From Dioscorea cayenensis subsp. rotundata (taxonomy: Eukaryota > Streptophyta > Magnoliopsida > Dioscoreales > Dioscoreaceae), in contig NC_052489.1 in the NCBI RefSeq assembly GCF_009730915.1, positions 4,925,622 through 4,989,621 on the forward strand: a stretch of 64,000 nucleotides of DNA, given 5' to 3'. The position numbers and the translations under genes were made by a program. Every line of letters begins with the position of its first letter. Position 1 is the first letter of the stretch. This document shows, in pieces, positions 12,701 through 26,045 of the stretch. The notes under the pieces are model-generated. The model did no database searches. It saw only the letters and a program-made list of their open reading frames with translations, and was not told where the DNA came from.

Positions 12701-15700
12701 GAGACCGATCCTCTTTCTGTGAGAAAAGGGGCAATGCCTCCTCCATCTTCAGTTAGTTCTTCTGGAGTTAACTTTGAGGTATATCCAGGTTCCTCTGTTA
12801 GTACTCCGGTGCCACCAGTCTATGTGAAGGATGAGTCACCATCTCCAATGGTTGGTTTGTCAGCTCCTTATCCATTATCTCGGGACTCAAATGACCAGTC
12901 TAGGTTGTTGGCTAACCAACCTGCAGGTCAAACAACACAATCAATGGGAAAACAACTATTCCTTACTCCTAATAATGTTAATGACTCAAATGCTGATTCA
13001 AATTTTCAAATGCGTAATGGAAGACCTAAAGTGGACAGCCGGGGCCGTAATCATTTGCTTTCTCGATATTGCCCTAGGATAACTAGTGAAGAGCTGCAAC
13101 AAATATCTGGAGAGTATCCTTTGTGTCTTTCTTTTCCTCATAGTAGATACATTTATTATGAATCAGGTACGAGCGCTATATTTTTTTACAAAAGATTTTA
13201 GCAGCCTCATTAACCATTAAAAGCGCATGTTGATATTTTCTGGTGGATTGCAAGCATCATTTTAAAATGTTTACTTGCACAACAAATGATGCAACAGAAA
13301 ATGGAGAAAATATTTATCAAATAGTTGTTAGTACTTTAACATATATTTTTGTTGTAAAGTTTTAATTATTATATGATAAAACATACCATGAAAGCTTGCT
13401 AGTTAACCATGCTTAAGTGTTGTCAGACCTGGTTTCCTTTGGTCATGTCTAATTGAAGAAGATACATCTGCTAGTTTGTGCCTTAACTTGTCCTAAGTTC
13501 AAATTCTGTCATCACTCCCTTGTTTGAGAAGATATTAAGTGCCAGTGATGCTGGTCGTATTGGGCGACTTGTGCTACCAAAAAAATGTGCTGAGGTTAGT
13601 CCTGTTGATGCCCAACTGTTCACTTATTGTTCTGCTTATGAAGCACAATGTTGTCATCTCAGTATTTTATTTATGCCATAGTTCTATGATATTCATGAAC
13701 AAACAAATAGCAGTTTGCTCCTACTACCATGGGCTATATGACCAAATGCTTCAATTTTGAATAAACCCTCAAGGATCTTTTTATAGATGTTGAATTTGAA
13801 AGGGACTTGATCTCTTTCTTTCGGATTTTAAGCATGTAATGCAGCTTGGTAAATGGTGAAGAATTTAACCAACTGATTATATAGACAATTAGAATATTGC
13901 CTTTGGTTCCGAGGAACAATGTTGGATGGATTTGGACTTTTATATAATAGAAGGTTTTTATTTGTCAGATACTGATGTAGCATAAGGTGGATTCAGTGAA
14001 CCATTTGTGACCAGAAAAGGGATTTACCATGTCCTGTGATAGCCAGTGAAATGGAATTATAATAGCACAAAACATATTTTTAAGGTAATAGGACCACAAC
14101 CTGAAATAAATCAAGAAAAGCCAAGGAATATTCTGTTGTAATGTTACTCAATTTTTTAGTGTAATGCTTTTTCTAATACAACACCTGTTGCCAGGCATAC
14201 TTCCCTCCTATTTCTCAGCCAGAAGGGCTTCCTCTGAAAGTTCAGGATGCAACAGGGAAGGAATGGGTATTTCAATTCCGCTTTTGGCCAAATAATAACA
14301 GTAGGATGTATGTTTTGGAGGGTGTAACGCCTTGCATTCAGTCAATGCAATTGCTTGCAGGGGACATAGGTACCTTCCGATGCTTGCGCTCTAGAAGGTT
14401 CCATTTTTATAATGATGTGATATGTCTCTTTATTCCCTACATGTTTGTATGTGTTTCTGGCTATAAATTGTTTTCTCCATTTAATATTGTTGTTCATTTC
14501 ATTCAGATAATTGTTAGGTTACATCTCATTGAACAGCATTTAATATTATTACCAAAGCATTTCACTTGTCCTTGCCTTCTATTGTACCTTCTTTTGTCTT
14601 TAAATTTTGCCGGAGCATACATAGATTTTATTCTTCTTTTTAGGTTGCTTTATATGTAACAATATCCTTTTATATAAACGAAAACACTAGTTCTTTGCCA
14701 AACTTAAATTGTTTGTAGTTTCCCTGCCCATTCGATTTACATTTGGCCTGTATATAAGTCCAATTTGAAATCTCTGTTAAGTTCTGTTTGAAACAAGGTT
14801 GTCAGACCCGGCCCGGACAATGACCCGGCTAAGCCCAGGGGTCAGGGGTCAATGGGTTCGATCGGGTCGAACCGGGGTTGAACCGGGGTCAATAATTAAA
14901 TATAAAAAATATTATAATAATTAATAATAAGCAAATATAATTTTAAACCCATAATTATATTATAAAAACCTACTCAAATTTGATATTTAAATTGATAAAT
15001 TACTTTATATACAGTAGAGTTTTCTAATTATGTCATTTATTTTTACATTTTTAAATATTTACAAATTTAATATATTAATATATAATTATTGAACTTCTCT
15101 CGATGTTATTTATTTATTTATTTGTTTATTGGTTGATTTTGTTAAAATAAATAAGAAATTTAATTCACTAATTCTTATATCTCAATTGAGTTTTTATTTT
15201 GTTTTAGATTTTCTTATATTTTTTATTTAATTAGAATACTTTAATTTTATATTTTTATAATAAAATTACACTCATTTATTGTTTTATTTTTTTAATAAAT
15301 TAAATTTTTAGAAAGTATTTACATAACACATTAATATATTTTATTTTTAAATGTTAATTTTTGTAATATATATATTGTAATTCTATTTATTGATTATAAA
15401 TTATAAATTAATATTAATAAATATACACGATTTTGTGATTTTAATGAGAAAATAATAATAAATTATTAAATAATGTAAAAAAAAATTAAACATTGTGACC
15501 CGATTGACCCGGCCGGGTCAACCGGTTCCCGGTTGAACCGCCCGGGTCACCGGGTTAACACCGGGTTTTTTAATACCCGGGTCAATGGGGTATACCCGGA
15601 CCGGCCACATGGCCGGTTCCCGGTTTTTCCGGTTGAACCGGCCGGGCCGGTCCGGGTCTGACAACCTTGGTTTGAAACTCTTTGGGCTGAAGTTTCACCT

Positions 15701-18700
15701 TTCAATTCGTTTTTGCTTGACATTTCTATGAGATACCTTTACTCTTTTTTGATGCTTCTCTTTTTTGCTGCTTTTGAATTGGAGTAGTCTTTGAACTATC
15801 TGAGCAATCTAGATATAAAGTAGAATATAGAAATAACAACTAATGATCATTTGCCTTGGATGTAATGTTTGATTTTGTTTTATTATTATATTGTTTAGAA
15901 TTTTTATTGCTTTTTTAATGGTGTGGGTAATCTTTAAAGATGGAAGTGGACGATGAGCTCAATTTGAAGACATCTTTCTTGTCTTGCTTTTCCTGGGCTG
16001 AATCTTAATATATTCTCACTATTTCAAGAACAATTTAGTTACCTGCAATTAGCATTAATAATTATTTTGTGATATTGCAGTAACATTTAGCCGAATAGAC
16101 CCTGAGGGCAGGTTGGTTATGGGATTCAGGAAGGCTTCAAGTATCTCAACTGAACAGGTTTGAACAGAGAATGTCTATGCATCCTATGCACTGAGTAGTT
16201 ATTAGTTAACAAGTTTTCTATGATTGCCTCTTTTAATTGCCCTGGTGTTTATGTTCTTTCCATTTTAAAAGGTGTGCATTTGACTAGAAAGCGACCATTC
16301 ACTAGACATACAACTTGAAACATATTCAACCGTGCTCCCTAAGGTTTGAGCATAGATTGAATATCCTTCTATAAAATTTGTTACTTCCTGACTGTACCAA
16401 GTCTGCTAACTCCTTACGTATATGGTCTTCAATATTAAGTTGGTGAATCCATCTTCACATAATTTATACATTCCGAACTAGTTTTAGCAGGATTAATTAG
16501 TATGTCATTACTCACAAAGAACTGGTCAAAGGTACTTCTTGAGACTGATAAGTTTCTCTCATTGCCTGTTTGTAATATAATGACTGATTAATCTAACTTG
16601 TTTAAACATACATCTTGATTCTTTGCTTTTTACAGGAAAACCAGCCCAACCGAAATGGGAATAGTTTTGCAACACCGTCAGATGCAAATAATCGAAACAA
16701 TGCAATTGAAACTATTGCAAATACTTCGATGCGCCCTTCCAAAGGTGCAACAGAACCAAAAATCTCAATAAATGCAGAAGATCAAGCAAACCAGTCTAAT
16801 TTTGACAAAGTAGGATTCATACAAAAAGATGGTCCTGGCTCTAAAGCTTCTCCCGGACCTTCCAAGAGAAAAGGTAGCGCTCTTGGTTCAAAGAGCAAAC
16901 GCTTAAGGATTGAAAATGAGGACTCCATTGAGCTGAAGCTCACATGGGAGGAGGCTCAGGAGCTCCTTCGACCATCTGCTAATCCTGCTTCCAATGTAGT
17001 AGTTATTGATGGGCATGAGATTGAAGAATTTGAGGTATGACATAATTTCTAATGTAGTTGTAGTTGAGATTTATTAAATTGATTAACATTGCACTCTAGA
17101 GTACCATTGCTATTAACTTTGATAGGTCAATAAAATTTTAAATCCTCACAATAAAAGTCATTCAATTTTTTTAACGCCATCTGTTGAATTTCATCACAAA
17201 GTTTAGTTCGAAGGAAATATCTTTCATGTTGCATTAGGGTGAAAGTTCTTGGGTTCATTTTCTTTTCTTTTCTTCTCTTTTCTTCTTTTATTTTTTATTT
17301 TTTATTTTTGAAGAATGTTATTGGCTAAGGGTGAAAGTTCCTACAGGCTTTGGATAGATTTATTTGCATTATAGTTATTGATGTGCAATTTATGATGCTA
17401 CATTCTCTTTTTTCCTCTCCTCTTTTATTTGTTTTATCTTTTTTTTTTATTTACTAATAATAGGCGTCTTGAGCTCTTTCTGAAGTGCGACAGTCAGTAT
17501 TAATGATCCCTTACATTGCTCAATAAAAAAGTGAAAGTGGGTAAAACTGTAAATACTGTGAATGCCAAACCAAATTTCAATCAAACTATTTTTAAATGAA
17601 ATATATCCTGATGCAATTGATGTTCATATCTTTCTGTTTTTATAAGAACTGCTACTTTTGTCAATGTTGTGCAGAACAATTTGGCAAATTCGGATTCTTT
17701 TCAAATATGTGCTACTGCTTTTAATTAAAACATTAACTTGGCTTTGTAACAGGAAGCACCAGTTATTGGGAAACCCACATTTTTTTCGACTGATCTTTCC
17801 GGGTAATGCCTTCTGTATTCCTGATTGTAACAATGCAGTAATCCTTTGTAATGTTGCCTTGGCTGAATGTGAATTACTCTAGAGATAGATAGTGGAATTG
17901 GATGACAATGGATAGTGCGCATGATCGGAGCAAGCTATTCTTTTGGTAGATTATGTTGTCCGCTGTGCAGATTTGAAACCTTGAGTAAACTCATTTTTGA
18001 CTTTCTTAATAGTTTTGAAATTAGTGGCATACAGAGGGTGTACCTTGGAGTTCATGTGCAAAGCCTGAAAAATACATCAGGAATTTGATTCCAGGCCCTA
18101 TCCATCAAAAGAATGACTTGGAGGGTTGACTGCAAAATGAGCTATGATTGACCTGACTTTTTGGCTTTGGGATGGAAATTGTTTATGATGGCTGAAAGGA
18201 TTTCTGTAGACTGTAGGTAGATAACTGTTCATGATGATGTTGCACATTACTGGACCAGTTATTGTGGAGGAGCCTAGGTTGCATGCCTGAATAATATCTA
18301 TCTGCTTTTCACTCCTTGCTATAAAAGTCCTATTGCATGTGTCACCCTTGTATACAGTTTCTGCTGAAAACATTATTATGTTTTTTGGAAATGTGTAGAT
18401 TTGGCCTCTAATACAAAATTCCTATTAGTTGCTTAGCTGCTTAACTGGTAATTACTTCTTCAAACCATATGCATTGTTTCAAGATGTGATACTTTTGGAT
18501 ACCTTAAATTATTTTTAACCAAGGGGTTATTCCACATAATATGTGGCTCTCTTGCAAATGCCAGCTATATTTAACTATGCTTACTGAACTCAGTGAAATA
18601 CGCCAATGGGCTCAATGTGAGAATTGTTCCAAGTGGCGCAAGTTGCCGGCGAATGCTTTGCTTCCTTTTAGGTGGACCTGCTCCGATAACAAATGGGATC

Positions 18701-21700
18701 AAGAAAGGTACATTTGCTCTTTGCCATGCTCTTGATGAAATTTATATTTGGGTAGTTACCAGCGGCATTTTGTTTTAAACTGAATTTTGTTGGCTTAATA
18801 TAACTTGTTTACTTATGATTTTGCAAAGCCTTTGCAGTTTGACAAATCAACTTCATCGATCTGCAATTGTGGTTTTCTTGTTGTCTGCTGTGATTCATTT
18901 GTATTGTATTTAATGCTAAGTTAGTTATCTTTATCTGTCATTCCTTTCAAAGATTTTACATGACTGTGCATCCTTTATTGAATTCCTGTTAAAAATTTCA
19001 CCACAATCTACTATGTCACTGGTATGGCATATGGATGGTTGTGACTATGCAACATATCTAAAACTGGCAGGTACAGCTAATGTAATGAGTAGACCATTAA
19101 GTAAAGATTGGTTGCTAGGGCATGAATAGTAGACCATTAATTAAAGATTGGTTGGTAGGGTATGAATCTATCTGTATTATAGGCTAATTTATTAGCTGCA
19201 CAACAACATTGGCCTTGTAAGCATGCAAATAAAATTTCTTGATCTGCTACTGCACTGGGTCTATTTCTCTAAAGTTGTCCTAAAGTTGCTCCTCTCCATT
19301 GTTGCAAGTTATATCCAAGGATATCCCTTTGGAGAAACCTTGCCAATTATGAAATCCTGCTGATGTAGGCATGGCATCTGCTAAAAGACTTGTGACCTCA
19401 CCTTATGTAAAAAGACATATCAATTCCAATATTTCCAATAAAATCATCCCTTGATAAATGAGGTAATGAGCAGAGCTGAATTCATTTCATGTTCCGATTT
19501 TGTGCATCTGATATCATATTGAAGTTGTGTTACCAAATAGATATTGTTCAGCGTTGGTGAGAGTAATTGTCCTTGAAATTTGTTTTGGACTAGGCCCTCT
19601 GATGTTTTGCTTGCAACTTTGAAAGCTACCCAAAACTTAACCATGTCTCAATCTTTAGAGCTGGTTCCACTATGTGAGCTAAATACATTTTATCCGCCCT
19701 CAAAAAAGTCACTTGGTATCTCCTCTTGTTTTTGGGAATAGGTCATTAGAGTTACTTGTTTCAGTGGCAAGCTTTTGGTATCCAAGATTGCGGTGGACTT
19801 CCTATTTTGTATCAAATAAATAGTGACTCCATTCTGTTGACCTTGTTCCCTAAGATGCGTGCAGAACATCAAAATTGACTCACATATAGCCTTTGAAGTT
19901 GAAACACTAAAGCTTGTAAATTATAAGCCAAAAGTCTTGTATTCAGCAAAAATCTACAGAACTAATTCAGAAATGTAAAAAAAAGAACAAGGATTTATGA
20001 TACATAATCACAATTAAATGAAAATTCAATTTTGTTGAATTCAATGTTTCTTAAGTTGAGAACAAATACAAAAATTTGATTCATTGCAAGTACATTTGAA
20101 GCCTGGCTATTCCTCAATCTAAATCTATCTTCAGTTTGAGCTGAACTCCAAAGACTATCGAGTTTTGGGTGACCATGCATGTTTTAGCAACATCATTATA
20201 ATTTTGTTTGATGAGTCATTACTATCTTTTGCCATTTCAGGGCTTCATGTGCATCACCTCAGGAATTAAGTAAGGAAGAGTTTGCTGCTTTGCTTCCAAC
20301 AAATAATGGTATTAACAGCTTTAATGTTTTGTTTGACAGAATCTTCTTATAAGAGCAATTAATTAATATATTAGTGTGTTAGTCGCTTTTTTACATCTTT
20401 CTAGTATTTATCTCTCCTGAAATCATTGATGTGCTCCAAAACAGTAGTCTTCCTTTTCTGTTAAATTTGCTTGAAATTACCACTGAGATGCATGTTCAGC
20501 AATCAATGATGAGAGTTCACTTCTCTTTTGATGTAGAGTAGCTTGTAAAAGTCAAGAATCTAAAGAAAGAAAAATGCCATTGAAGTTATGGAGATTATTA
20601 GTGAAATGATTCTTGTAAGTTGCAGTAACATGTTTATAAGAATAATAATAATTTCTTGGACTTGGTCATATAATTCTAGCTAAAATTAAGTTCCAGTAGC
20701 AATAAGTAATGGCATGTCTAGTTCCCAAAGAAAGAGAATACGAATGTGGATAGTAAAATGAATAGATGCCTTTTGCATGGACATAAAAGAATCCAATCTA
20801 AGTATCTTTCGGTGAGCCCCATGAACTTTCTGTATAAATTTTTTTCTGCTGCTTCTAATCATAATTATTATAAATTAATTATTCATATATGACAACTTTT
20901 TTTATATTTTAAACATTTATCCTGGTTTTATAATTTTACAACATGGATTGTATCATAGATACTTGATGGTGCATAATGTTCCATAGGACCTTTGTTCATG
21001 TCTAGTGACAATGATAATTTTTTTCCTTGTATGCAAAGTACCATAGCATATACAAGTGTTCTTTGATAAATCCAAATCTAGCAAGTCTTTTATTTTAAGG
21101 GTGACTGAAATTTCTCAGAATCGAACTGCTTAAAAGCAGCTTCCTTTCTAATTCATTGTTTGCTTGAGGACAGGAAAAAAAAAATTCTTCAAGTTCTTTT
21201 AAATCTATGTTTCAACCAATTTCCATGTTTTCCAAGTCAAGAATATTTTTGATGTATCTGAATGAGATATTACATTGCTTTCTCCATTTCAGGTGTATCA
21301 AAGAAGTCCAAAACCAAAGTGGAGAATGAGACGGTTGAAGTGTCAGACGGACTTGACACACTTGCCAACCTTGCCATCCTTGGCGAGGGTGAAGCCCTTC
21401 CCTCCTCTTCTCAGGCTACAACAAAGCACCCGCGCCACAGGCCCGGCTGCACATGCATTGTTTGCATCCAGCCCCCGAGCGGCAAGGGTCCGAAGCATCA
21501 GCAGACTTGCACATGCAATGTTTGCCTCACTGTCAAACGCCGCTTTCGAACTCTCATGCTCAGACGTGAAAGGCGCCAGTCAGAGAAGGAAGCTGAAAAG
21601 AAGCAGCAGCTCATCCAATCATCTGGAATGCTTCCACAAGTAGTTGATCAGACCATGCCAGCTAATAATAATCTCCCCAGTGCTACTGCTACACCAGAAA

Positions 21701-21918
21701 AGCTAGTGAATGAAGATGTGACACTTGAGGAGGAATCAGAGCAAAAGCCGGTGATGACAGCGGCGGCAGCTTCTCTATCTCCGGTCAAGGCCACGATCGA
21801 CTTGAACATTCAGCCAGAGAGGGAAGAGGAGCCATCACAGCCTAGAGACTTGACAGATATTCCAAATTCCCGTGGCTGGCTCCCAAGAACTGACACCGAG
21901 GGTGAGGCGGCAGAGTAG
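9786..21918 (+). CDS. VAL1: VAL/HSI2-type B3-domain transcriptional repressor
   Basis: Plant nuclear repressor of the VAL (HSI2) family, which binds RY elements (CATGCA), recruits Polycomb and deacetylase complexes and shuts down the seed programme. Twelve exons join in phase to 922 residues: 9786-9931, 10393-10474, 10607-10705, 12278-13113, 13498-13594, 14195-14369, 16081-16157, 16636-17034, 17753-17802, 18594-18707, 20241-20308, 21293-21918. The domain order is diagnostic. A PHD-like Cys/His domain covers about residues 12-105 ([23 protein letters not shown]). The B3 domain, about 396-504, starts [17 protein letters not shown] and includes [11 protein letters not shown]. The CW zinc finger, about 657-695, has [12 protein letters not shown] and FRWTC. 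A pair of CTCxVC clusters in exon 12 is followed by a basic coiled coil. A DLNxxP EAR repression motif ([10 protein letters not shown]) lies near 880. It is somewhat longer than Arabidopsis VAL1 (about 790). VAL1 versus VAL2 is not settled. Intron 6 carries a transposon. Confidence 0.95.
14794..15669. mobile_element. Non-autonomous hAT-like element in a VAL intron
   Basis: The 876-bp element has perfect 18-bp terminal inverted repeats, CAAGGTTGTCAGACCCGG, and is flanked by an 8-bp direct repeat GTTTGAAA at 14786-14793 and 15670-15677. The 8-bp duplication and a CAAGG start fit the hAT superfamily. Both ends are GC-rich and full of CCGGGT and GGTCAA words, while the core (14890-15490) is AT-rich with no reading frame. 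It lies between the two exons that split the B3 domain and is spliced out with the intron. Confidence 0.85.
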
Positions 21919-24175
21919 AAACTAAGAAGTCTTGAAGGCCATGCATGTCTGATCTCTTCTTGCCGGTACGTACTCCATCCTGACACTCATCTTCCATTAC
22001 TTTTGTTTGGCTGTTTTTTAAGCTGTTGAGATCATGCTTGCAGAGCTCACCTTCCCCAACTTCTGCCGGCAATTTTGATGACGACGGTCATATGTTTATG
22101 GAGTAATCATACCGGAGCCTCTTTTTTTGGTTCTGTTCTATTTACCCCTTATACCTTTTCTGCTTTTCAACCTTCCAAGGGAAGGGAGATGTGGCCTTCC
22201 ATCGTCTGTTTTATTTAGGCGTGTACCGTAACATCATGTACTTTTTAACGTAGTCTTAAGAAAGCCGCGGTCGGCCTGTGTCTGTCAGGTCCGGAAGTGG
22301 CAGGCCGGAAAAGCAACCCAAGGATCAGTCAGGAATGGAAACCCATGTATCTAGGTTTTATTTGATAATTGTTGTTTTAATTGTGGTATAGTTTCAATTT
22401 CATAATTGTTGTTTTAAGTGTGGTATAGTTTCTATTTTGTGCCATGCTACTTGAATTCAGAGGTAAGCTGTGTTTTTCTTCTTTTTTCTTTTGTGTTTTT
22501 GCAGCAAGGTGCATGCAAAATAAGGTTATCTCATTTTGTTCTTCTATGCCTTAATATTCTCATTTCCTTCCAGTTTTTTTTTTTAAATTTTTAAATTTTT
22601 TTTTTAGGTTTCATTTGAATCAGTAGTGTGAAGTTGAAACTGAACAATGATTGGATCTATTTTTTACTTATATTTTGTGGAAAACATGTCAATACTTGAG
22701 ATGACTGGTTTCTCACTTAATATGTTTTATGATTTAAATTTTCCCAATCAAGTCAAGGGACAGTCTCATCTTTCTTCAGTTAGGATTTAACCAAAATTTA
22801 ACTTGCAACAAACTAAGCATTCATCTCAACCAATAACCATTGTTTTCCACAAATAACCCTACATTCAAAGAAAAGAAAACACCATCAACCAACCAACCAA
22901 ACAAACACCATTGTATACCAAAATTTCACTTAAATGCTTAAACTCTTCCTCATCAACCAACCAAACACCATTGTATACCAAAATTTCACTTAAATGCTTA
23001 AACTCTTCCTCATCAACCAACCAAACACCATTGTATACCAAAGTGGCACAAGGAAAGTAACCCTACATTCAAAGAAAAGAATACCAAACTGCACTACATA
23101 ACAGAATATCTTCATCAAACCAGAAGGGATATCTTCATCATAATGGTACATCCATCTTTTTCACTATTACGAGGTAATAATTAATAGTAAAATGTCCTGT
23201 CATAATGTCATACAGCAACTGTATATTTCTGCAGAATAACCATAATACAAAATTAGGTCAAGTTACAGTTGCCTTCAATTCATGTAAAGAACTATGAAAC
23301 TTGCTTTTAAATACATGGATAGGTGTAATAAGCTAACTGACACAGTAATGTAGAGAACTGGGTGATGTCAGATAAATCACAAGAGGATGCAAATCAAGCT
23401 ATAACTTATCAGTCATACCCCCCATTCAGTTTAGAGCACCTATCAACGTTTCACTGAAACAAAAATATATCAGTAGCACAACTAGAAAATTATTCCAGCT
23501 CAATTACATAAGTTTCAGCCCAGCGAGGCATCCCATTGCCATCATCTCAAGGCTCACGATACTCAAATATTATAAGGTAAGAAACATAAGGTAATGAAAG
23601 TACTTCATCTCAAATTCGTTTAAGCAATCACTTGCTGTTATGTGCTTCCTAATACAGTTTTCCTACTTGAAGCTGATTACCATGTGCTTAATGTAAACCA
23701 AAAGCTTGCTCCAAGTCGAAAAAAATAATAGCCTAAAGGTAATCTTGCCCGTAGCGCCTTCCTGCTTATTTAAAAACAATCCTGGGTTCCTTGCTAAATC
23801 ATAAGAACAGGCCAACTTACCTGGTTTGGGAGGCATATGCTCCTCGAATATGAAATGTGCTAAAATTATTTTGAAAAGAAGATCAAATTTGATATATAAA
23901 TTCCTAAATGTAAATAAATTAAGTTCCTTTTCTTGTACATCTAAAACCACAAAAATATCATCCATACAGCAGTCAAATCATAGCCATTGATACATTGGAC
24001 TAAAATGTTCCACACGATCAAATAATATACACAAAAGAATGTCATACATCGTATAGCGTCATCACCAAGAAAAATAAGCTCATATATCTACACAAAAGAA
24101 ACAACTGAACAACCAAAACCAGGGAAAAAGGTCACTCACTGAAGAGGAATGAGACCAAATGTTTTGTGTTCATAA
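21919..24175. other. Convergent intergenic region between VAL and VPS28
   Basis: This holds the 3' untranslated parts of the two genes and a 60-bp tandem duplication (listed separately). The VAL leader out of its stop stays moderately GC-rich to about 22,330, consistent with a 3' UTR. From 23,100 to 24,170 I see no coding sequence on either strand. Confidence 0.5.
22883..23042. repeat. 60-bp tandem repeat, two identical full units plus partial
   Basis: Positions 22921-22980 and 22981-23040 are identical over all 60 bases. A partial unit precedes them (22890-22920). Each unit contains CAACCAACCAAACACCATTG. A further short direct repeat (CCCTACATTCAAAGAAAAGA) flanks the array at about 22,858 and 23,063. 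Exact identity implies a recent duplication or an assembly artefact. Confidence 0.9.
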
Positions 24176-25550
24176 TCAAGTGGTGTTGAGGACAGCCATG
24201 AAGGCATTGTATGAAGACTCGAGGTCGAAGAGAAGTTGCCTTGTCTGTTGCTCTGTCAGCTCATCTGCAGCTCTCATCTTCGCCAGCCTCGCAATCCACT
24301 CCTTCACTTTAACCTTTCCCTCAAAATCGGGAGGTAGTAGGTTGCCTCCCAACCTCAACAAGGAGCTCGACAAGTCTGACAGCAGAGGATGCACCTATTT
24401 TTTCATAGCAGCACAAACAATCTCAGGATTATTCTCAAACTAACCCTAATTTCCAATTAAACCCTAATTTAGCAAATTAACTCAGTAACACATCCGACAA
24501 GATCATAGATTATCCTCAAATTCTAATTAAAAATAGTACCAGCTTATACCAAAAACCAACACAAGAACTACTAATTCATTCTCATAGCAGCACAAACAAT
24601 CTCAGGGCTATTATCAAACTATCCCTAATTCAAATTAAGCCCTAAATTTAATTCCAAGATAGAAAATTAACTCAAAAAAAAATCCAAGAAGAATGTGAAT
24701 TAATCTCAAATAATCTACTGAGCAATAAACTCCAGTTCTCAATATCCACACATAGGATCAACAGCTACTTATGGAAGACCCAAGACTACCAAAATTTATA
24801 AAGGAACAACCACAAATTCCTCAAATTTATCTTAGCAAAAAAAATAGCAAATTTTTTTTATGAGATAACAGTTTGGTTGCAGATCTATTTCCCAATTCCT
24901 TTTTTCCAATTAACAAGCATTTCATTCACATAGTATCCAGTTGATTGGCAGAAGAACCTTGTAACCAATAATTTAACAGAAGCATCAAATGTAATTATTT
25001 TTCATCTCCAAAATTGCAGTTTAATTCTTTTAAATTAAATTTAAAATTAAATCAGAGATTGAAAATTGTGTCATTTAAGTACCAAGATAAGAAATTTAGT
25101 TTCAAAAACACGCCGGAATACCTGATCCACGGCGACCATGTTGAGCTTGAGGGTGTCCATGGCGGTGATGAAGTGCTGGGTGCACTCAGCAACCACGGCG
25201 GCGGAAGCTGCGGATCCGGAGGCGGATGCGGATTGCAAGCGATGTTCCACGGTGGCGGGCACGCCGGCTGTGACGAGGCGATGAAGGGCGGCTGGGCAGT
25301 CAATGCGGTAGGCTTCCACAAAGCGATCTACAGAGGGGACAGCGCCGGCGAGGGACGCGGTGAGGGTGCGGAACTGGGCGATAAGCTTGAGGCACTCGGC
25401 CTCGTACTCGGCGGAACCAACGAGATCCCGAACGTACGCTTTCTCCAGCTTCTCCATCGTCTTGAGGATCGCGTAAAGGTCTGCGAAGCTGTCATACATC
25501 TCCCGTTCCCTCTTGTCGTTCCAAAGCCGGATCTCCATGGGAGCAGCCAT
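24176..25550 (-). CDS. VPS28: VPS28, ESCRT-I subunit
   Basis: Subunit of the cytosolic ESCRT-I complex, which binds ubiquitinated cargo with VPS23 and VPS37 and passes it on for sorting into multivesicular bodies. Two exons, 25550-25122 and 24394-24176, join in phase 0 to 215 residues; plant VPS28 is about 210. The N-terminal core begins MEIRLWNDKREREMY and contains KLEKAYVRDL and VEAYRIDCPAA. The second exon carries the C-terminal four-helix domain that binds ESCRT-II, with LLPPDFEGKVKVKEW and ADELTEQQTRQL, and ends in a short tail. I chose the ATG at 25550 (MAAPMEIRLW). An in-frame ATG at 25649 would add 33 residues not found in the family, and the one at 25538 is the alternative. Exon 1 is strongly GC-rich. 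The intron of 727 bp is AT-rich. Confidence 0.95.
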
Positions 25551-25567
25551 CGATCGAGATGCGTGGA

Positions 25568-25583
25568 TTAGGGTTAGGGTTTT
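25568..25583. promoter_or_regulatory. Telo-box in the VPS28 leader
   Basis: TTAGGGTTAGGGTTTT on the plus strand, so AAAACCCTAACCCTAA in the VPS28 leader sense, 18-33 bp upstream of its ATG. Confidence 0.6.
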
Positions 25584-25599
25584 GATCGGAGATCTTCGA

Positions 25600-26045
25600 A
25601 GTTCCAACCCTAGAAATCGTAGAACTGTGAGAAAACAAACAAAAGACAAAGAAAAAACGTGTTGTTGACCCCGTTTTACATGTTAAACCCCATAAAAATT
25701 TTAATTTAATTTAGTATTACCCCCTGAACTTTTAACTAATTTCACACACAGCCCAATTATTTTGTTTACCATTTTAATTTTATAACTTTATATAATAAAA
25801 CTATTTTTTCTCTCTTCTTCCTCTAAACTGTCTCCATTTTTAAATTATATAGGTCATATTATTTATTTATATTTATTTATTTTAAATAAACAGTATTTTC
25901 TCTTTCATCACTCAAATTTTTGAGTTTGTAGAATTAGATGTTAATATGTTGGAAAGAGAAGGTGTTGCGTGAAAAAAAACCATAATTTTTTGTTTAAAAA
26001 AAAAGAAGCTATTTTAACTGGGATAACCTTTTCTCAGAGATAGTA
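25600..26045. promoter_or_regulatory. Shared upstream region of VPS28 and TIC20 (bidirectional)
   Basis: VPS28 reads left from about 25,630 and TIC20 reads right from a GC-rich leader at about 26,045-26,110. Between them lie roughly 400 bp of AT-rich DNA with no gene, so both promoters must sit here. Transcription starts are inferred, not seen. Confidence 0.4.

Noticed and set aside
25014..25571. 185-codon plus-strand frame over VPS28 exon 1
   Set aside because: It is the antisense of the GC-rich VPS28 coding exon and its Gly/Val/His-rich composition is a codon shadow.
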